64,000 nt of DNA from an uncultured Prevotellaceae bacterium (GCA_902767775.1 CACXIP010000013.1:49069-113068), one strand, 5' to 3'. Positions 8,304-16,997 are shown, counted from the first letter of the stretch. A program made the numbers and translations. Notes: generated by a model not told the origin, from the letters alone.

Positions 8304-10919
8304 ATGAAATATATCAGACATTTCCTTGTAGCCATGGCCTTCGCCGCCGCAGGCACTGCCACAGCACAGGAGAAAATCATCAATCCCGACATCTCGTATG
8401 CGGGAATTCCCAAAACCTACACCGTAGGAGGCATCAACGTCTCGGGCGTGGAGGGATACGAGGACTTCATGCTCACCGGCATCTCCGGACTCTCCGTAGG
8501 ACAGTCCGTCACCATTCCCGGCAACGACATCACAGATGCCGTGAAGAAATATTGGAGACACGGCCTGTTCTCACAGGTCTCCATCTCCGCCGACTCCATC
8601 GTGGGCGAGCAGATTTACCTGCACATCTCCCTCAGCACCCGCCCAAGGGTGTCGACCATCAACTACTACGGACTGAAGAAGTCGGAACGCGAGGACATGG
8701 AGGCCAAACTGGGACTGCTCAAGGGAAGTCCGCTCACTCCCAACCTCATCGACCGCTCACGCATCCTCGCCAAGAGATATTTTGACGACAAGGGATACAA
8801 GAACGCGGAAATCACCATCACCCAGCGCGACGACGTAGCCAACAAAAACCAGGTGATTCTCGACTTCGATGTTGACAAGAAGGAGAAGATGAGAGTGCGC
8901 AACATCATCATCGATGGCAACGAGCAGCTCAGCGACAAGAAACTTAAAGGCGGATTCTTCTCCAAAGGTGCCTTTGCCAAAACCCACGAGGCAGGAAAAT
9001 TCGCCAACCTCTTCAAGTCAAAGAAGTTCACCCCCGAAAGGTGGAAGGAAGACAAGCAGAAGCTCATCGACAAATACAACGAGCATGGCTACCGCGATGC
9101 CACCATCATCGAGGACAGCGTGTGGAACGCCGACGAGAAACACGTCAATGTATATGTCAAGGTGGATGAGGGACAGAAATACTACATCCGCAACATCAAC
9201 TGGGTGGGCAACACAATCTACAACACCGATTACCTCAGCCGCATCCTGGGTATGAACAAGGGTGATGTCTACAACCAGAAACATCTCAACAAGCGACTCA
9301 CCGAGGACGAGGATGCCGTGGGCAACGAATACTGGAACCATGGCTACCTGTTCTACAGGCTGGAACCCACCGAGGTGAACATCGTGGGCGACTCCATCGA
9401 CCTCGAGATGCGCATCACTGAGGGCACCCAGGCACATATCAACCGCGTGCGCATCAACGGCAACGACCGACTGTATGAAAATGTGGTGAGACGCGAACTG
9501 CGCACGAAGCCCGGCGACCTCTTCTCGAAAGATGCCCTGCAGCGCTCCGCCCGCGAACTCGCCACCATGGGACACTTCGACCCGGAGAAAATCGACCCGA
9601 AGGTGGAGCCCAACTACGAGGACGGCACCGTGGACATCAACTACAACCTCGAGCAGAAGTCGAACGACCAGATTGAGTTCTCGCTCGGTTGGGGACAGAC
9701 AGGTGTCATCGGACGTGTGGGACTGAAGCTCAACAACTTCTCCATCCGCAACCTGTTCAACAAAAACCGCGAGCACCGTGGCATCATGCCCATCGGTGAT
9801 GGCGAGGTGCTCTCCATCGGAGCGCAGACCAACGGTACCTACTACCAGTCGTACAACGCCTCCTACTCCACCGATTGGTTTGGCGGCAAGCGACCTATCC
9901 ACTTCAGCGTTGGTGCCTACTACTCGAAGCAGACCGATATCTCGAGCACCTATTACAACTCCGCCTACCGTTACAGCTACTACAACTATCTCTATGGCGG
10001 ATATGGCAGCAACTACTATACCAACTACGAGAACTACTACGACCCCGACAAGTATGTGAGGTTGCTCGGTATCTCACTCGGGTGGGGCAAGCGCCTCCGC
10101 TGGCCCGACGACTATTTCTCGCTGTCGCTGTCACTGGGATACACCAGGTATATGCTCAAAAACTGGAACTACTTCCTCGTCACCACCGGCAACTGCAACA
10201 ACCTGTACCTCAACATCGGACTCAACCGTACGTCGACCGACAACCAACTTTTCCCAAGACGCGGTTCGGAGTTTGCTGCATCGGTCACCATCACGCCACC
10301 ATGGTCGTCATGGGACAAGAAAGACTATCAGTATCTCGCCACCGACTACCGCTCCGCCACCTACACTCAGGAGCAGCAGGAGAAATACCGCTGGATAGAA
10401 TATCACAAGTGGAAGTTCAAGTCACGCACCTACACCGCGTTGACGGGAGGCCAAAAATGCTTCGTGCTCTCGACAAGGGTGGAGTTAGGTATCCTCGGCT
10501 ACTACAACAAATACAAGAAATCACCCTTTGAGACCTTCTATGTGGGCGGTGATGGCATGAGCGGCTACTCCACCGGCTATGCTGAGGAGACCATCGGACT
10601 CCGCGGCTACGAGAACGGTTCACTCACTCCTTCGGGAGCTGCCGGCTATGCCTACGACCGTCTCTCGCTCGAACTGCGCTATCCGTTCCTGTTGGGCAAC
10701 ACCACCATCTACGGACTCGGTTTCGTGGAGGCCGGCAACGCCTGGACCGACCCGAAGAAGTTCAACCCCTTCGAGCTGAAACGCTCTGCCGGTGCCGGTG
10801 TGCGTATCTTCCTCCCGATGGTGGGTCTGATGGGTATCGACTGGGCATACGGTTTCGACACCGTCTGGGGCAGGAAAGGCGGTTCGCAGTTCCACTTCGT
10901 GCTCGGACAGGAGTTCTAA
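8304..10919 (+). CDS. bamA: Outer-membrane protein assembly factor BamA
   Basis: 871 residues: signal peptide (to about residue 21), five POTRA domains (about 40-460) and a C-terminal Omp85 barrel ending in Phe (FVLGQEF), the outer-membrane insertion signal. BamA folds and inserts beta-barrel proteins. The barrel motif expected of Omp85 proteins appears as VGGDGMSGYSTGYAEETIGLRGY, split over strands near residue 750. Between about residues 536 and 582 lies an unusually Tyr-rich segment (YNSAYRYSYYNYLYGGYG) that probably forms an extracellular or periplasmic loop. The three Skp chaperone genes follow, giving a complete barrel-delivery module. Position and length match Bacteroidales homologues. 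Confidence 0.95.
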   Translation: MKYIRHFLVAMAFAAAGTATAQEKIINPDISYAGIPKTYTVGGINVSGVEGYEDFMLTGISGLSVGQSVTIPGNDITDAVKKYWRHGLFSQVSISADSIVGEQIYLHISLSTRPRVSTINYYGLKKSEREDMEAKLGLLKGSPLTPNLIDRSRILAKRYFDDKGYKNAEITITQRDDVANKNQVILDFDVDKKEKMRVRNIIIDGNEQLSDKKLKGGFFSKGAFAKTHEAGKFANLFKSKKFTPERWKEDKQKLIDKYNEHGYRDATIIEDSVWNADEKHVNVYVKVDEGQKYYIRNINWVGNTIYNTDYLSRILGMNKGDVYNQKHLNKRLTEDEDAVGNEYWNHGYLFYRLEPTEVNIVGDSIDLEMRITEGTQAHINRVRINGNDRLYENVVRRELRTKPGDLFSKDALQRSARELATMGHFDPEKIDPKVEPNYEDGTVDINYNLEQKSNDQIEFSLGWGQTGVIGRVGLKLNNFSIRNLFNKNREHRGIMPIGDGEVLSIGAQTNGTYYQSYNASYSTDWFGGKRPIHFSVGAYYSKQTDISSTYYNSAYRYSYYNYLYGGYGSNYYTNYENYYDPDKYVRLLGISLGWGKRLRWPDDYFSLSLSLGYTRYMLKNWNYFLVTTGNCNNLYLNIGLNRTSTDNQLFPRRGSEFAASVTITPPWSSWDKKDYQYLATDYRSATYTQEQQEKYRWIEYHKWKFKSRTYTALTGGQKCFVLSTRVELGILGYYNKYKKSPFETFYVGGDGMSGYSTGYAEETIGLRGYENGSLTPSGAAGYAYDRLSLELRYPFLLGNTTIYGLGFVEAGNAWTDPKKFNPFELKRSAGAGVRIFLPMVGLMGIDWAYGFDTVWGRKGGSQFHFVLGQEF

Positions 10920-10961
10920 TTGGATAATAAATATAGAGTATTCATTTAAACAGACAATAAT

Positions 10962-11477
10962 ATGAAAAAGGTGGTCCTTATGAGCCTGATGGCGCTGATG
11001 GCGCTGACGGCAAGCGCACAGAAGTTTGTGCTAATCGACATGGATTATATCCTCAAGAACATCCCCGCCTATGAGCGTGCCAACGAGCAACTCAACCAGG
11101 TGTCGAAGAAATGGCAAGCTGAGGTGGAGGCTCTCAACACGGAAGCCGCTACGATGTATAAGAATTACCAGAACGAGGTGGTGTTCCTCTCGCAAGACCA
11201 AAAGAAAAAGCGCCAGGAGGACATCATGAACAAGGAGAAGGAAGCCAGTGACCTGAAGCGCAAATACTTCGGTCCGGAGGGTGAATTGTTCAAGAAGCGC
11301 GAAAGCCTCATGGGTCCCATCCAGGAGGAAATCTACACCGCTGTGAAGGACATCTCCGAACTCCGCGGCTACTCGCTCGTGCTCGACCGCGCCAGCAATG
11401 CCGGCATCATCTTCGGCTCACCGAAGATTGACATCAGCAACGAGGTGCTCGACAAACTGGGTTACTCTTACCAATAG
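10962..11477 (+). CDS. Skp/OmpH-family periplasmic chaperone (copy 1)
   Basis: 171 residues with a signal peptide cut after about residue 19 (LTASAQ). The mature protein begins with a short strand (KFVLIDMDYIL) and continues as a long Lys/Glu-rich coiled coil (about residues 45-115) before the closing strands, the trimeric tentacle layout of Skp. Skp holds unfolded outer-membrane proteins on the way to BamA, the gene just upstream. It differs from the next copy in having KRKYFGPEGELFKKRESLMGP-like sequence near the tentacle tip (written here as KRKYFGPEGELF). Three paralogues in a row suggests divided client sets or a hetero-trimer. Confidence 0.9.
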   Translation: MKKVVLMSLMALMALTASAQKFVLIDMDYILKNIPAYERANEQLNQVSKKWQAEVEALNTEAATMYKNYQNEVVFLSQDQKKKRQEDIMNKEKEASDLKRKYFGPEGELFKKRESLMGPIQEEIYTAVKDISELRGYSLVLDRASNAGIIFGSPKIDISNEVLDKLGYSYQ

Positions 11478-11619
11478 TCCGACGAAAAACTCCTAAAAAA
11501 TCGTTATTATTTCGCACTGCGATTAAACGTTTTATCTCATCTGATGTCACAAGAGAAGATGTCATCAAACAGATATCAACAAAAATTATTACATAACAAT
11601 TAAAACAAAACAAACAGAA

Positions 11620-12120
11620 ATGAAAAAGGTTATCTTAATGCTGATGTTGTTCGCACCCGTGGTTGCTTTCGCCCAAAAGTTCGGACATGTTGACACACAG
11701 TCTATCGTACAGTCACTGCCTGACTTCGCCCGCGCCAATGGTGAGATTGAGGCAATAGGCAAACAATATGAGAATGAGCTTCAGGCTTCGCAGACCGAGT
11801 TCCAGCGCCTCGCCGAGGACTACGACAAGAAGAAGAGTTCGATGAACGCTACCCAGCAGCAGGAGCAGGAGACCAAGCTCCAGGAGATGTACACCCGCAT
11901 CCAGCAGCAGGCACAGCAAAACCAGCAGGAGTTCCAGAAGGCTCAGCAGGAGAAGTTGCAGCCCATCCTCAACAAGGTGCGTCAGGCCATCGAGACCGTT
12001 GGCAAGAGCGGCGGTTATGTGTATATCGTGGAGACGGGCAGCTTGCTCTACATCAACGACACCATCAGCAAGGACCTCACCGCAGAGGTGAAGGCTCAGC
12101 TGGCCAAGATGAAGAACTAA
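11620..12120 (+). CDS. Skp/OmpH-family periplasmic chaperone (copy 2)
   Basis: 166 residues, signal peptide to about residue 19 (PVVAFAQ), mature start KFGHVDTQSIV typical of OmpH proteins. The tentacle region is extremely Gln-rich (NATQQQEQETK, RIQQQAQQNQQEFQKAQQ), giving a heptad-like coiled coil. It should be a trimeric periplasmic chaperone for outer-membrane proteins. A 142-base AT-rich leader separates it from copy 1, more than expected inside one operon, so it may have its own promoter, although none with both boxes was found. It is the copy most like canonical Bacteroidetes OmpH. Confidence 0.92.
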   Translation: MKKVILMLMLFAPVVAFAQKFGHVDTQSIVQSLPDFARANGEIEAIGKQYENELQASQTEFQRLAEDYDKKKSSMNATQQQEQETKLQEMYTRIQQQAQQNQQEFQKAQQEKLQPILNKVRQAIETVGKSGGYVYIVETGSLLYINDTISKDLTAEVKAQLAKMKN

Positions 12121-12252
12121 GGACTAAGGATGAAAGATGAAGGATGAAGGATGAAAGATGAAGGACTAAGGATTAAGAATTAAGGATTAAGGATTAAGAA
12201 TTATGATTACATCTGCTTCTGATAGCATGTTTTCTTTTCAGCCATGCAAAAT

Positions 12253-12448
12253 CATATGTCTAAACTCCTAATCTCCTAGACTCCTAGACTCCTAAAAAGA
12301 GTCATATGTCTAAACTCCTAATCTCCTAGACTCCTAAACTCCTCAAAAGAGTCTTATGTCTAAACTCCTAATCTCCTAGACTCCTAGACTCCTCAAAAGA
12401 GTCATATGTCTAAACTCCTAATCTCCTAAACTCCTAAACTCCTAACAA
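12253..12448. repeat. Four tandem 50-base units ending at a start codon
   Basis: Near-identical units begin at 12253, 12303, 12353 and 12403, an exact 50-base period. Each starts CATATGTC or CTTATGTC, continues with AAACTCCT-like octamers and closes with CTCCTNAAAAGAGT. The last unit is cut short by the ATG of the third skp gene at 12449. Bases 12121-12252 before it are GATGAAGGATGAAA/AATTAAG heptamers and the ATTACATCTGCTTCTGATAG segment also found at 2716. Confidence 0.95.
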
Positions 12449-12949
12449 ATGAAGAGATACAGCATCATATTTCTGACCCTGTTGCTCCCGCTTTTGGCGG
12501 GGGCACAGGTGAAGTTTGGCTACTTCAGCTACGAGAACGCGTTCACCTCCATGCCCGAATATGCCATCGCCCAGGCCAACCTCAAGGATTTGAGCGCCAA
12601 ATACGATGCTGAGACGAAACGGGTGGAGGAGGAGTTCAACCGCAAATACGAGGAGTTTCTGGATGGCCAAAGCGACTTTGCGCCCACCATCCTACAGAAA
12701 CGCCAGACCGAACTCCAGGAACTGTTTCACAAGAACGTGGCATTCAAGGCTGAGGCTGCCAAACTGCTGAAGCAGGCTGAGGCGGAAGCATACGCCCCGC
12801 TGCGCGAGAAAATCAGCAAGGTACTTGCCAAGATTGGCGCTGAGCATGGGTTTGCATTCATTCTCAACACCGACGGCGATGCCTGTCCCTATATTGACCC
12901 AGAGATGGGAGAGGACGTGTCGGAAATAGTCAAGGAGGCACTGCGATGA
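12449..12949 (+). CDS. Skp/OmpH-family periplasmic chaperone (copy 3)
   Basis: 166 residues with a signal peptide (MKRYSIIFLTLLLPLLAGAQ). The mature protein opens VKFGYFSYENAF, then has a Glu/Lys/Gln coiled coil (about residues 45-115) and a C-terminal strand pair (FAFILNTDG), as in Skp. It lacks the poly-Gln tentacle of copy 2 and is the most diverged of the three. Its start codon abuts the 50-base tandem array, so its untranslated leader must consist of repeat sequence. The stop overlaps the murI start by four bases, coupling this chaperone to glutamate racemase. Confidence 0.88.
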   Translation: MKRYSIIFLTLLLPLLAGAQVKFGYFSYENAFTSMPEYAIAQANLKDLSAKYDAETKRVEEEFNRKYEEFLDGQSDFAPTILQKRQTELQELFHKNVAFKAEAAKLLKQAEAEAYAPLREKISKVLAKIGAEHGFAFILNTDGDACPYIDPEMGEDVSEIVKEALR

Positions 12950-13794
12950 GTTCGCTGCCCCAGGTTCCGGGACCCATAGGAGTCTTCGACTCCGGCTATG
13001 GCGGTCTGACCATCCTCAAAGGCATCCGCGACCTGATGCCGCAGTATGACTATATCTATTTAGGAGACAATGCGCGCGCGCCCTATGGCACGCGCTCTTT
13101 TGATGTGGTCTACGAGTTCACCCGCCAGGCGGTCGTCCACCTCTTTGAGATGGGCTGCCACCTCGTGATTTTAGGGTGCAATACGGCATCTGCCAAGGCA
13201 CTGCGCTCCATTCAGCAGAACGACCTCCCCCAACTCGACCCCCAGCGGCGCGTGCTGGGCGTCATCATCCCCACTGCCGAGGTCATCGGTGAACTGACCA
13301 AGAGCCGTCACGTGGGCATCCTCGCCACCGAGGGCACCATCCGCAGCGACAGTTATGCGATGGAAATCCACAAGCGCTTCCCCGACGTGCGGGTGACGGG
13401 ACAGGCATGCCCCATGTGGGTGCCATTGGTGGAGAACAACGAGGTGGACAATCCTGGAACACATTTTTTTGTCAACAAGAGCATGCAGCTGCTGTTGAAC
13501 CGCGACCCGGAGATTGACACCATCATCTTAGGATGCACCCACTACCCCATCCTCTTGCCCGTCATCAGGGAGCACACCCCTTCCGACGTGAACATCATCT
13601 GCCAAGGGGAGTATGTGGCAAGAAGCCTGAGCGACTATCTGGCACGCCATCCTGAGATGGACACACGGTGCAGCAAGAACGGCACCATGCGCTACCTCAC
13701 CACGGAAAACCCAAAGAAATTCTCCGAGAGCGCGCAGATTTTCCTCAGCGAGAAAGTTGAGGTGGAGCGTGTGGAATTAAGATTTGAGATTTGA
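12946..13794 (+). CDS. murI: Glutamate racemase
   Basis: 282 residues, the normal length. It interconverts L- and D-glutamate to supply D-Glu for peptidoglycan. Both catalytic cysteines are present, in LGCNTASAKAL and ILGCTHYPIL, and the substrate-binding Asp-Ser pair is in GVFDSGYGGLTIL near the N-terminus, with the YLGDNARAPYG motif following. The start overlaps the third skp gene by four bases (ATGA). It closes the envelope block; the following 138-base spacer is made of GAGATTT heptamers and AAACTCCT octamers, with no clear terminator hairpin. Confidence 0.96.
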   Translation: MSSLPQVPGPIGVFDSGYGGLTILKGIRDLMPQYDYIYLGDNARAPYGTRSFDVVYEFTRQAVVHLFEMGCHLVILGCNTASAKALRSIQQNDLPQLDPQRRVLGVIIPTAEVIGELTKSRHVGILATEGTIRSDSYAMEIHKRFPDVRVTGQACPMWVPLVENNEVDNPGTHFFVNKSMQLLLNRDPEIDTIILGCTHYPILLPVIREHTPSDVNIICQGEYVARSLSDYLARHPEMDTRCSKNGTMRYLTTENPKKFSESAQIFLSEKVEVERVELRFEI

Positions 13795-13932
13795 GGTTTG
13801 AGGTTTGAAATTGGAGATTTGAGATTGGAGATTTGAGATTTACTCAATTGCTCGCCAATCATATGTCTAAACTCCTAAACTCCCAAACTCCTAAACTCCT
13901 AAAAGAATCTCCTAAACTCCTAAAAGAATCTC

Positions 13933-15168
13933 CTAAACTCCCAAACTTTTGGACATATGCTTGACGGGATACCACACGGCAAGCCAACCCACTGCCAATA
14001 CGGTGAAGAACACGAGCACGATGTCTGTGGCATGCACGCTAACGGGATAGGCATCGACGACGAAAGAACCACTGGAACTGCCCAGTGAAACCACCCCGAA
14101 ACGTATTTGAATCCAGCAGAGCAGGAGTCCGAGGGCGATGCCCAACACAGCTCCGGCAAGGGCTATCATGCGCCCTTCAAACATGAATATCTGTGATATC
14201 TGCTTGTTGGAGGCACCGAGGTTGCGCAGCGTCACCACATCCTCCTTCTTGTCGATGATGAGCATCGACAGCGACCCGATGATGTTGAAGCATGCCACCA
14301 TCAGGATAAAGGTAAGAAACACATAGGCGATGAGTTTCTCGATGCTCATAATCTTATAGGTGTCTGCCTGTTGCTCATAGCGGTCGAGCACCTTGTATTT
14401 GCCACCCGATATCTCACGCATCTTCTTCTTCACAGCATCGAGGTTGCTGCCGGACTTCAGCCTCAGTTCCAGCATCGAGAGCATTCCCTGCTGTCCGAAC
14501 AGGTTGCGCGCGAAACTGATGGAGGTGACGATATAGTTGCGGTCGTACTTCGACTGGTTGACGGCGAACACTTCGCCCAGCGACAGCAGCGAGTCGGCAG
14601 TGAACGCCGCCTCGGGGTTGGACATGTCGAGCTGTCCCTCGCGCTCAGGGGCATAGATGTGCAGGTAGTCGTTCCACATGGCACCTGTCCCCAACGACTG
14701 CGCCAGTCGGATGCCCGGCACGCCATACTCCAGGTTGGCGGCATGCAACTGCACCTCACGTCCTGCGTCAGGATAGAGGATTTCCCCGAAATGCGTCAGT
14801 TGGCAGAAATTGTCGTCCACTCCTTTGACGACCACCATTGCCTGACGGTCGTGGTAGATGGCCATCGCCTGGTCCTCCACACTCTCCATCGCCACCTCCA
14901 CCTCAGGGAGTGTGCGTATCTTTTCGAGGATGGGGTCGTCGGAGGGAGCCGTCTTTCCCTTCACCGGCACCACCTTGAGCTGCGGGTCAAAGGAGGTGAA
15001 GAATGTCGCCACCAGGTCGTGAAACCCATTGAACACACTGAGTGTGACCACCAAAGCCATGGTGGCCACTGCCACTCCCACGACAGAGATGGCGCTGATG
15101 AGGTTGATGGCATGTGTGCTCTTCTTCGAGAAGAGGTATCTCCTGGCGATGTAGAAGGGAAAATTCAT
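13933..15168 (-). CDS. LolC/E-like ABC transporter permease (FtsX family)
   Basis: 411 residues with the four-helix FtsX layout: one membrane helix near residues 22-45 (NLISAISVVGVAVATMALVV), a large periplasmic domain (about 50-270), then three helices (about 275-400). The N-terminus MNFPFYIARRYLFSKKS is the hallmark of LolC/LolE proteins, which extract lipoproteins from the inner membrane for transport to the outer membrane. The partner ATPase LolD is not in the window. It is the last gene of the minus-strand run aroQ to rbfA, 18 bases after rbfA. A general FtsX permease role cannot be excluded, but the family call is solid. Confidence 0.88.
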   Translation of the reverse strand: MNFPFYIARRYLFSKKSTHAINLISAISVVGVAVATMALVVTLSVFNGFHDLVATFFTSFDPQLKVVPVKGKTAPSDDPILEKIRTLPEVEVAMESVEDQAMAIYHDRQAMVVVKGVDDNFCQLTHFGEILYPDAGREVQLHAANLEYGVPGIRLAQSLGTGAMWNDYLHIYAPEREGQLDMSNPEAAFTADSLLSLGEVFAVNQSKYDRNYIVTSISFARNLFGQQGMLSMLELRLKSGSNLDAVKKKMREISGGKYKVLDRYEQQADTYKIMSIEKLIAYVFLTFILMVACFNIIGSLSMLIIDKKEDVVTLRNLGASNKQISQIFMFEGRMIALAGAVLGIALGLLLCWIQIRFGVVSLGSSSGSFVVDAYPVSVHATDIVLVFFTVLAVGWLAVWYPVKHMSKSLGV

Positions 15169-15186
15169 GGGGCGCCGTGTAGATTG

Positions 15187-15522
15187 CTATTTCTTCAGCA
15201 GTTCGTCGATGTGGTCGATATAGTCGAGCGAGTCATCGATGAAGAACCGCAGTTCGGGGATGATGCGCAGTTGGTTGCGCACCCTTGTGCCCAGTTCATA
15301 GCGTACGCTCTTCACGTTGGCATTCACATTCTCGATGATTTCCTCGCCCTTCTCTGAGGGGAACACGCTGAGGTATGCGGTGCAGACGCTCAGGTCGGGT
15401 GACACGCGGCAACGTGTGACGCTGATCATCACGCCATGCATCATCCTGGTCTGCGACTGGAATATCAGGCTCAGTTCCTTCTGCAGCAGTCGGGCAATTT
15501 TGTTTTGTCTTGTTTCTTGCAT
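15187..15522 (-). CDS. rbfA: 30S ribosome-binding factor A
   Basis: 111 residues, matching RbfA, a KH-fold protein needed for late maturation of the 16S rRNA 5' end and for cold adaptation. Visible family features are RQNKIARLLQKELSLIFQ at the N-terminus, the VSPDLSVCTAYLSVFP core strand and the C-terminal RIIPELRFFIDDSLDYID. It lies 21 bases downstream of a disrupted small lipoprotein gene and 18 bases upstream of the LolC/E-like permease on the same strand. The promoter at 15773-15803 probably drives all three. Confidence 0.95.
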   Translation of the reverse strand: MQETRQNKIARLLQKELSLIFQSQTRMMHGVMISVTRCRVSPDLSVCTAYLSVFPSEKGEEIIENVNANVKSVRYELGTRVRNQLRIIPELRFFIDDSLDYIDHIDELLKK

Positions 15523-15543
15523 TAATGGTTTGTTATATAAATC

Positions 15544-15743
15544 TTAATTCACTCTTTTTAGGTCCAAAACTATCTCTTCATCGCTCACCTTCAGTGTGTT
15601 CTTGGTGAGTTCCACGATGGTCATTTCGTTATTTGTGGGCAAGGACTCCAAGATGTTTTCCTTCTCTTCATCCACAATCTTCATGACCATTTTGCGCAGG
15701 CGAATACAGCCAACATGCACAACATCCATATTTTCTTTGTCAT
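15544..15743 (-). pseudogene. Small lipoprotein gene broken by a one-base frameshift
   Basis: From the ATG at 15743 the frame reads MTKKIWMLCMLAVFACAKWS and stops at 15681. This is a lipoprotein-type signal peptide with a plausible lipobox VFAC. If one A is added to the AAAA run at 15690-15693, the frame continues without interruption through KIVDEEKENILESLPTNNE to LDLKRVN and a stop at 15544, giving a coherent protein of about 66 residues. The second part is open by itself from 15729. A perfect promoter lies just upstream. The explanation may be a real mutation, phase variation in a poly-A run or an assembly error. If intact it would be a tiny secreted lipoprotein of unknown function co-transcribed with rbfA. 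Confidence 0.55.
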
Positions 15744-15772
15744 TTCTTATTTAGTTGGTGAATAATGGGTTG

Positions 15773-15803
15773 CAAAAGTAAACAATAGTTTTCATTTTTC
15801 AAA
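15773..15803 (-). promoter_or_regulatory. Promoter for the small lipoprotein-rbfA-lolE run
   Basis: On the minus strand TTTG (15800-15803), a 19-base spacer, then TACTTTTG (15773-15780). This matches both boxes of the Bacteroidetes consensus. The TTTG box lies inside the last codons of the O-methyltransferase gene, so this separates rbfA expression from aroQ and the methyltransferase. Confidence 0.8.
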
Positions 15804-16466
15804 GTCAGGGGCTGTTTTTCTTCCCCCATCCGTCTTACGCATGAGGGTAAGACCATCACGCAGCGGCAGGATGACCTTCTCCACACGTGGGTCACCAGCC
15901 ACAAAGTCATTGAAATCCCTCACACCTTTGGTTTGTGCATCATGAGCGTAAGCAGTATCGGTCACATGCCCATCCCATAATGTATTGTCGGCGATGATGA
16001 AGGCCCCGGGGGCGGTCACCTTCAATGCCATCTCATAAGCCTGGAGGTAGGTACGCTTATCACCATCAAGGAAAACAAGGTCGAAGGCGATGCCCAGTTT
16101 GGGCGCCTCGGTGATGGCATCGCCGATAATCAACCTGATGCGGTCGGCCACCGGTGAGTTCTCTATCCATGGACGGGTGAAATCCTCCAGTTCATCATCA
16201 ATCTCGAAGGTGTATACCACACCGCCCGGTTCCAAGCCCTCCGCCATGCAGATGGCGCTATAACCGCCAAAGGTGCCCACCTCAAGGATGCGCCGCGGTG
16301 CCATCATTCTGACGAGCATCTTGAGCAGTCTTCCCTGCAGGTGGCCGCTTGCCATCCGTCCGGCGAGCAGATGGATGTTGGTGGCCCTCCACAGGCGGTG
16401 CAGGTAGTCACCCTCTGGGTCGATATGGCTGAGGATGTATTCCTCGATGTCGTGGGAAGAAGTCAT
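15792..16466 (-). CDS. Class I SAM-dependent O-methyltransferase
   Basis: 224 residues of the COG4122 / catechol-O-methyltransferase-like family. The SAM site is visible as ILEVGTFGGYSAICMAEGL (motif I), FEIDDELEDF (acidic loop), and the metal-binding and catalytic segment VFLDGDKRTYLQAYE followed by IIADNTLWDGHV, where the Asp and Asn residues bind a divalent ion. Such enzymes methylate catechol-like hydroxyls on small molecules; the physiological substrate in Bacteroidales is not known. The gene starts four bases after the aroQ stop, so the two are co-transcribed and it may act on a shikimate-derived or other phenolic compound, which is only inference. Confidence 0.9.
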   Translation of the reverse strand: MTSSHDIEEYILSHIDPEGDYLHRLWRATNIHLLAGRMASGHLQGRLLKMLVRMMAPRRILEVGTFGGYSAICMAEGLEPGGVVYTFEIDDELEDFTRPWIENSPVADRIRLIIGDAITEAPKLGIAFDLVFLDGDKRTYLQAYEMALKVTAPGAFIIADNTLWDGHVTDTAYAHDAQTKGVRDFNDFVAGDPRVEKVILPLRDGLTLMRKTDGGRKTAPDFEK

Positions 16467-16470
16467 GACG

Positions 16471-16896
16471 TCAGTCGTGCATGCCCTTGATTGCCTCGAC
16501 GGCGAGCCTGTAGGAGTCGAGTCCGAAGCCGCAAATCACACCATGGCAGGCACTGCTGATCATCGAGTGGTGGCGGAACTCCTCACGGCGGTGCACATTG
16601 GAGATATGCACCTCGATGACAGGAGTCCTCAGCGAGCGGATGCAGTCGTGCAGCGCAACACTCGTATGGGTGTAGGCTCCGGCGTTGAGGATGATGCCGT
16701 CGGCCTCAAAGCCCACCTGCTGCATCTTGTCAATCAGTTCTCCCTCGATATTGCTCTGGAAATAGTTGATTTCCACATCGGGGTATGCCTCCTTTAGGCG
16801 CTCCAGGCACACGTCCATCGACTCACTGCCATAGATGCCTGGCTCACGCATGCCGAGCAGGTTGAGATTGGGACCGTTGATGATTTCTATTCTCAT
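16471..16896 (-). CDS. aroQ: Type II 3-dehydroquinate dehydratase
   Basis: 141 residues, the standard type II length. It converts 3-dehydroquinate to 3-dehydroshikimate in the aromatic amino-acid pathway as a dodecamer in the cytoplasm. The NGPNLNLLGMREPGIYG segment carries the catalytic Arg and the Tyr of the mobile lid; NYFQSNIEGELID, ILNAGAYTHTSVAL and EVHISNVHRREEFRHHS carry the remaining active-site Asn, His and Arg. The frame is open further upstream, but MRIEIINGPN at 16896 is chosen because the family always begins with this strand. It opens a minus-strand run and is divergent from xerD. Confidence 0.95.
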   Translation of the reverse strand: MRIEIINGPNLNLLGMREPGIYGSESMDVCLERLKEAYPDVEINYFQSNIEGELIDKMQQVGFEADGIILNAGAYTHTSVALHDCIRSLRTPVIEVHISNVHRREEFRHHSMISSACHGVICGFGLDSYRLAVEAIKGMHD

Positions 16897-16921
16897 TGCA
16901 TGAATATTAAATGACTCCATC

Positions 16922-16954
16922 TTTGCAGGAGTTGGTCTATTTTTCGTAACTTTG
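16922..16954 (+). promoter_or_regulatory. Promoter for the XerD-type recombinase gene
   Basis: TTTG (16922-16925), a 21-base spacer and TAACTTTG (16947-16954). Both boxes are exact. The start codon follows 43 bases after the -7 element. Confidence 0.8.
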
Positions 16955-16997
16955 CAGGGAAACTCGCCGCTATAGCACCGCAAAATTATAAAAAAAC

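Noticed and set aside
12253-12448. Possible CRISPR array (50-base period)
   Set aside because: The units are contiguous with no unique spacers, they contain simple octamers, and no cas genes are near.
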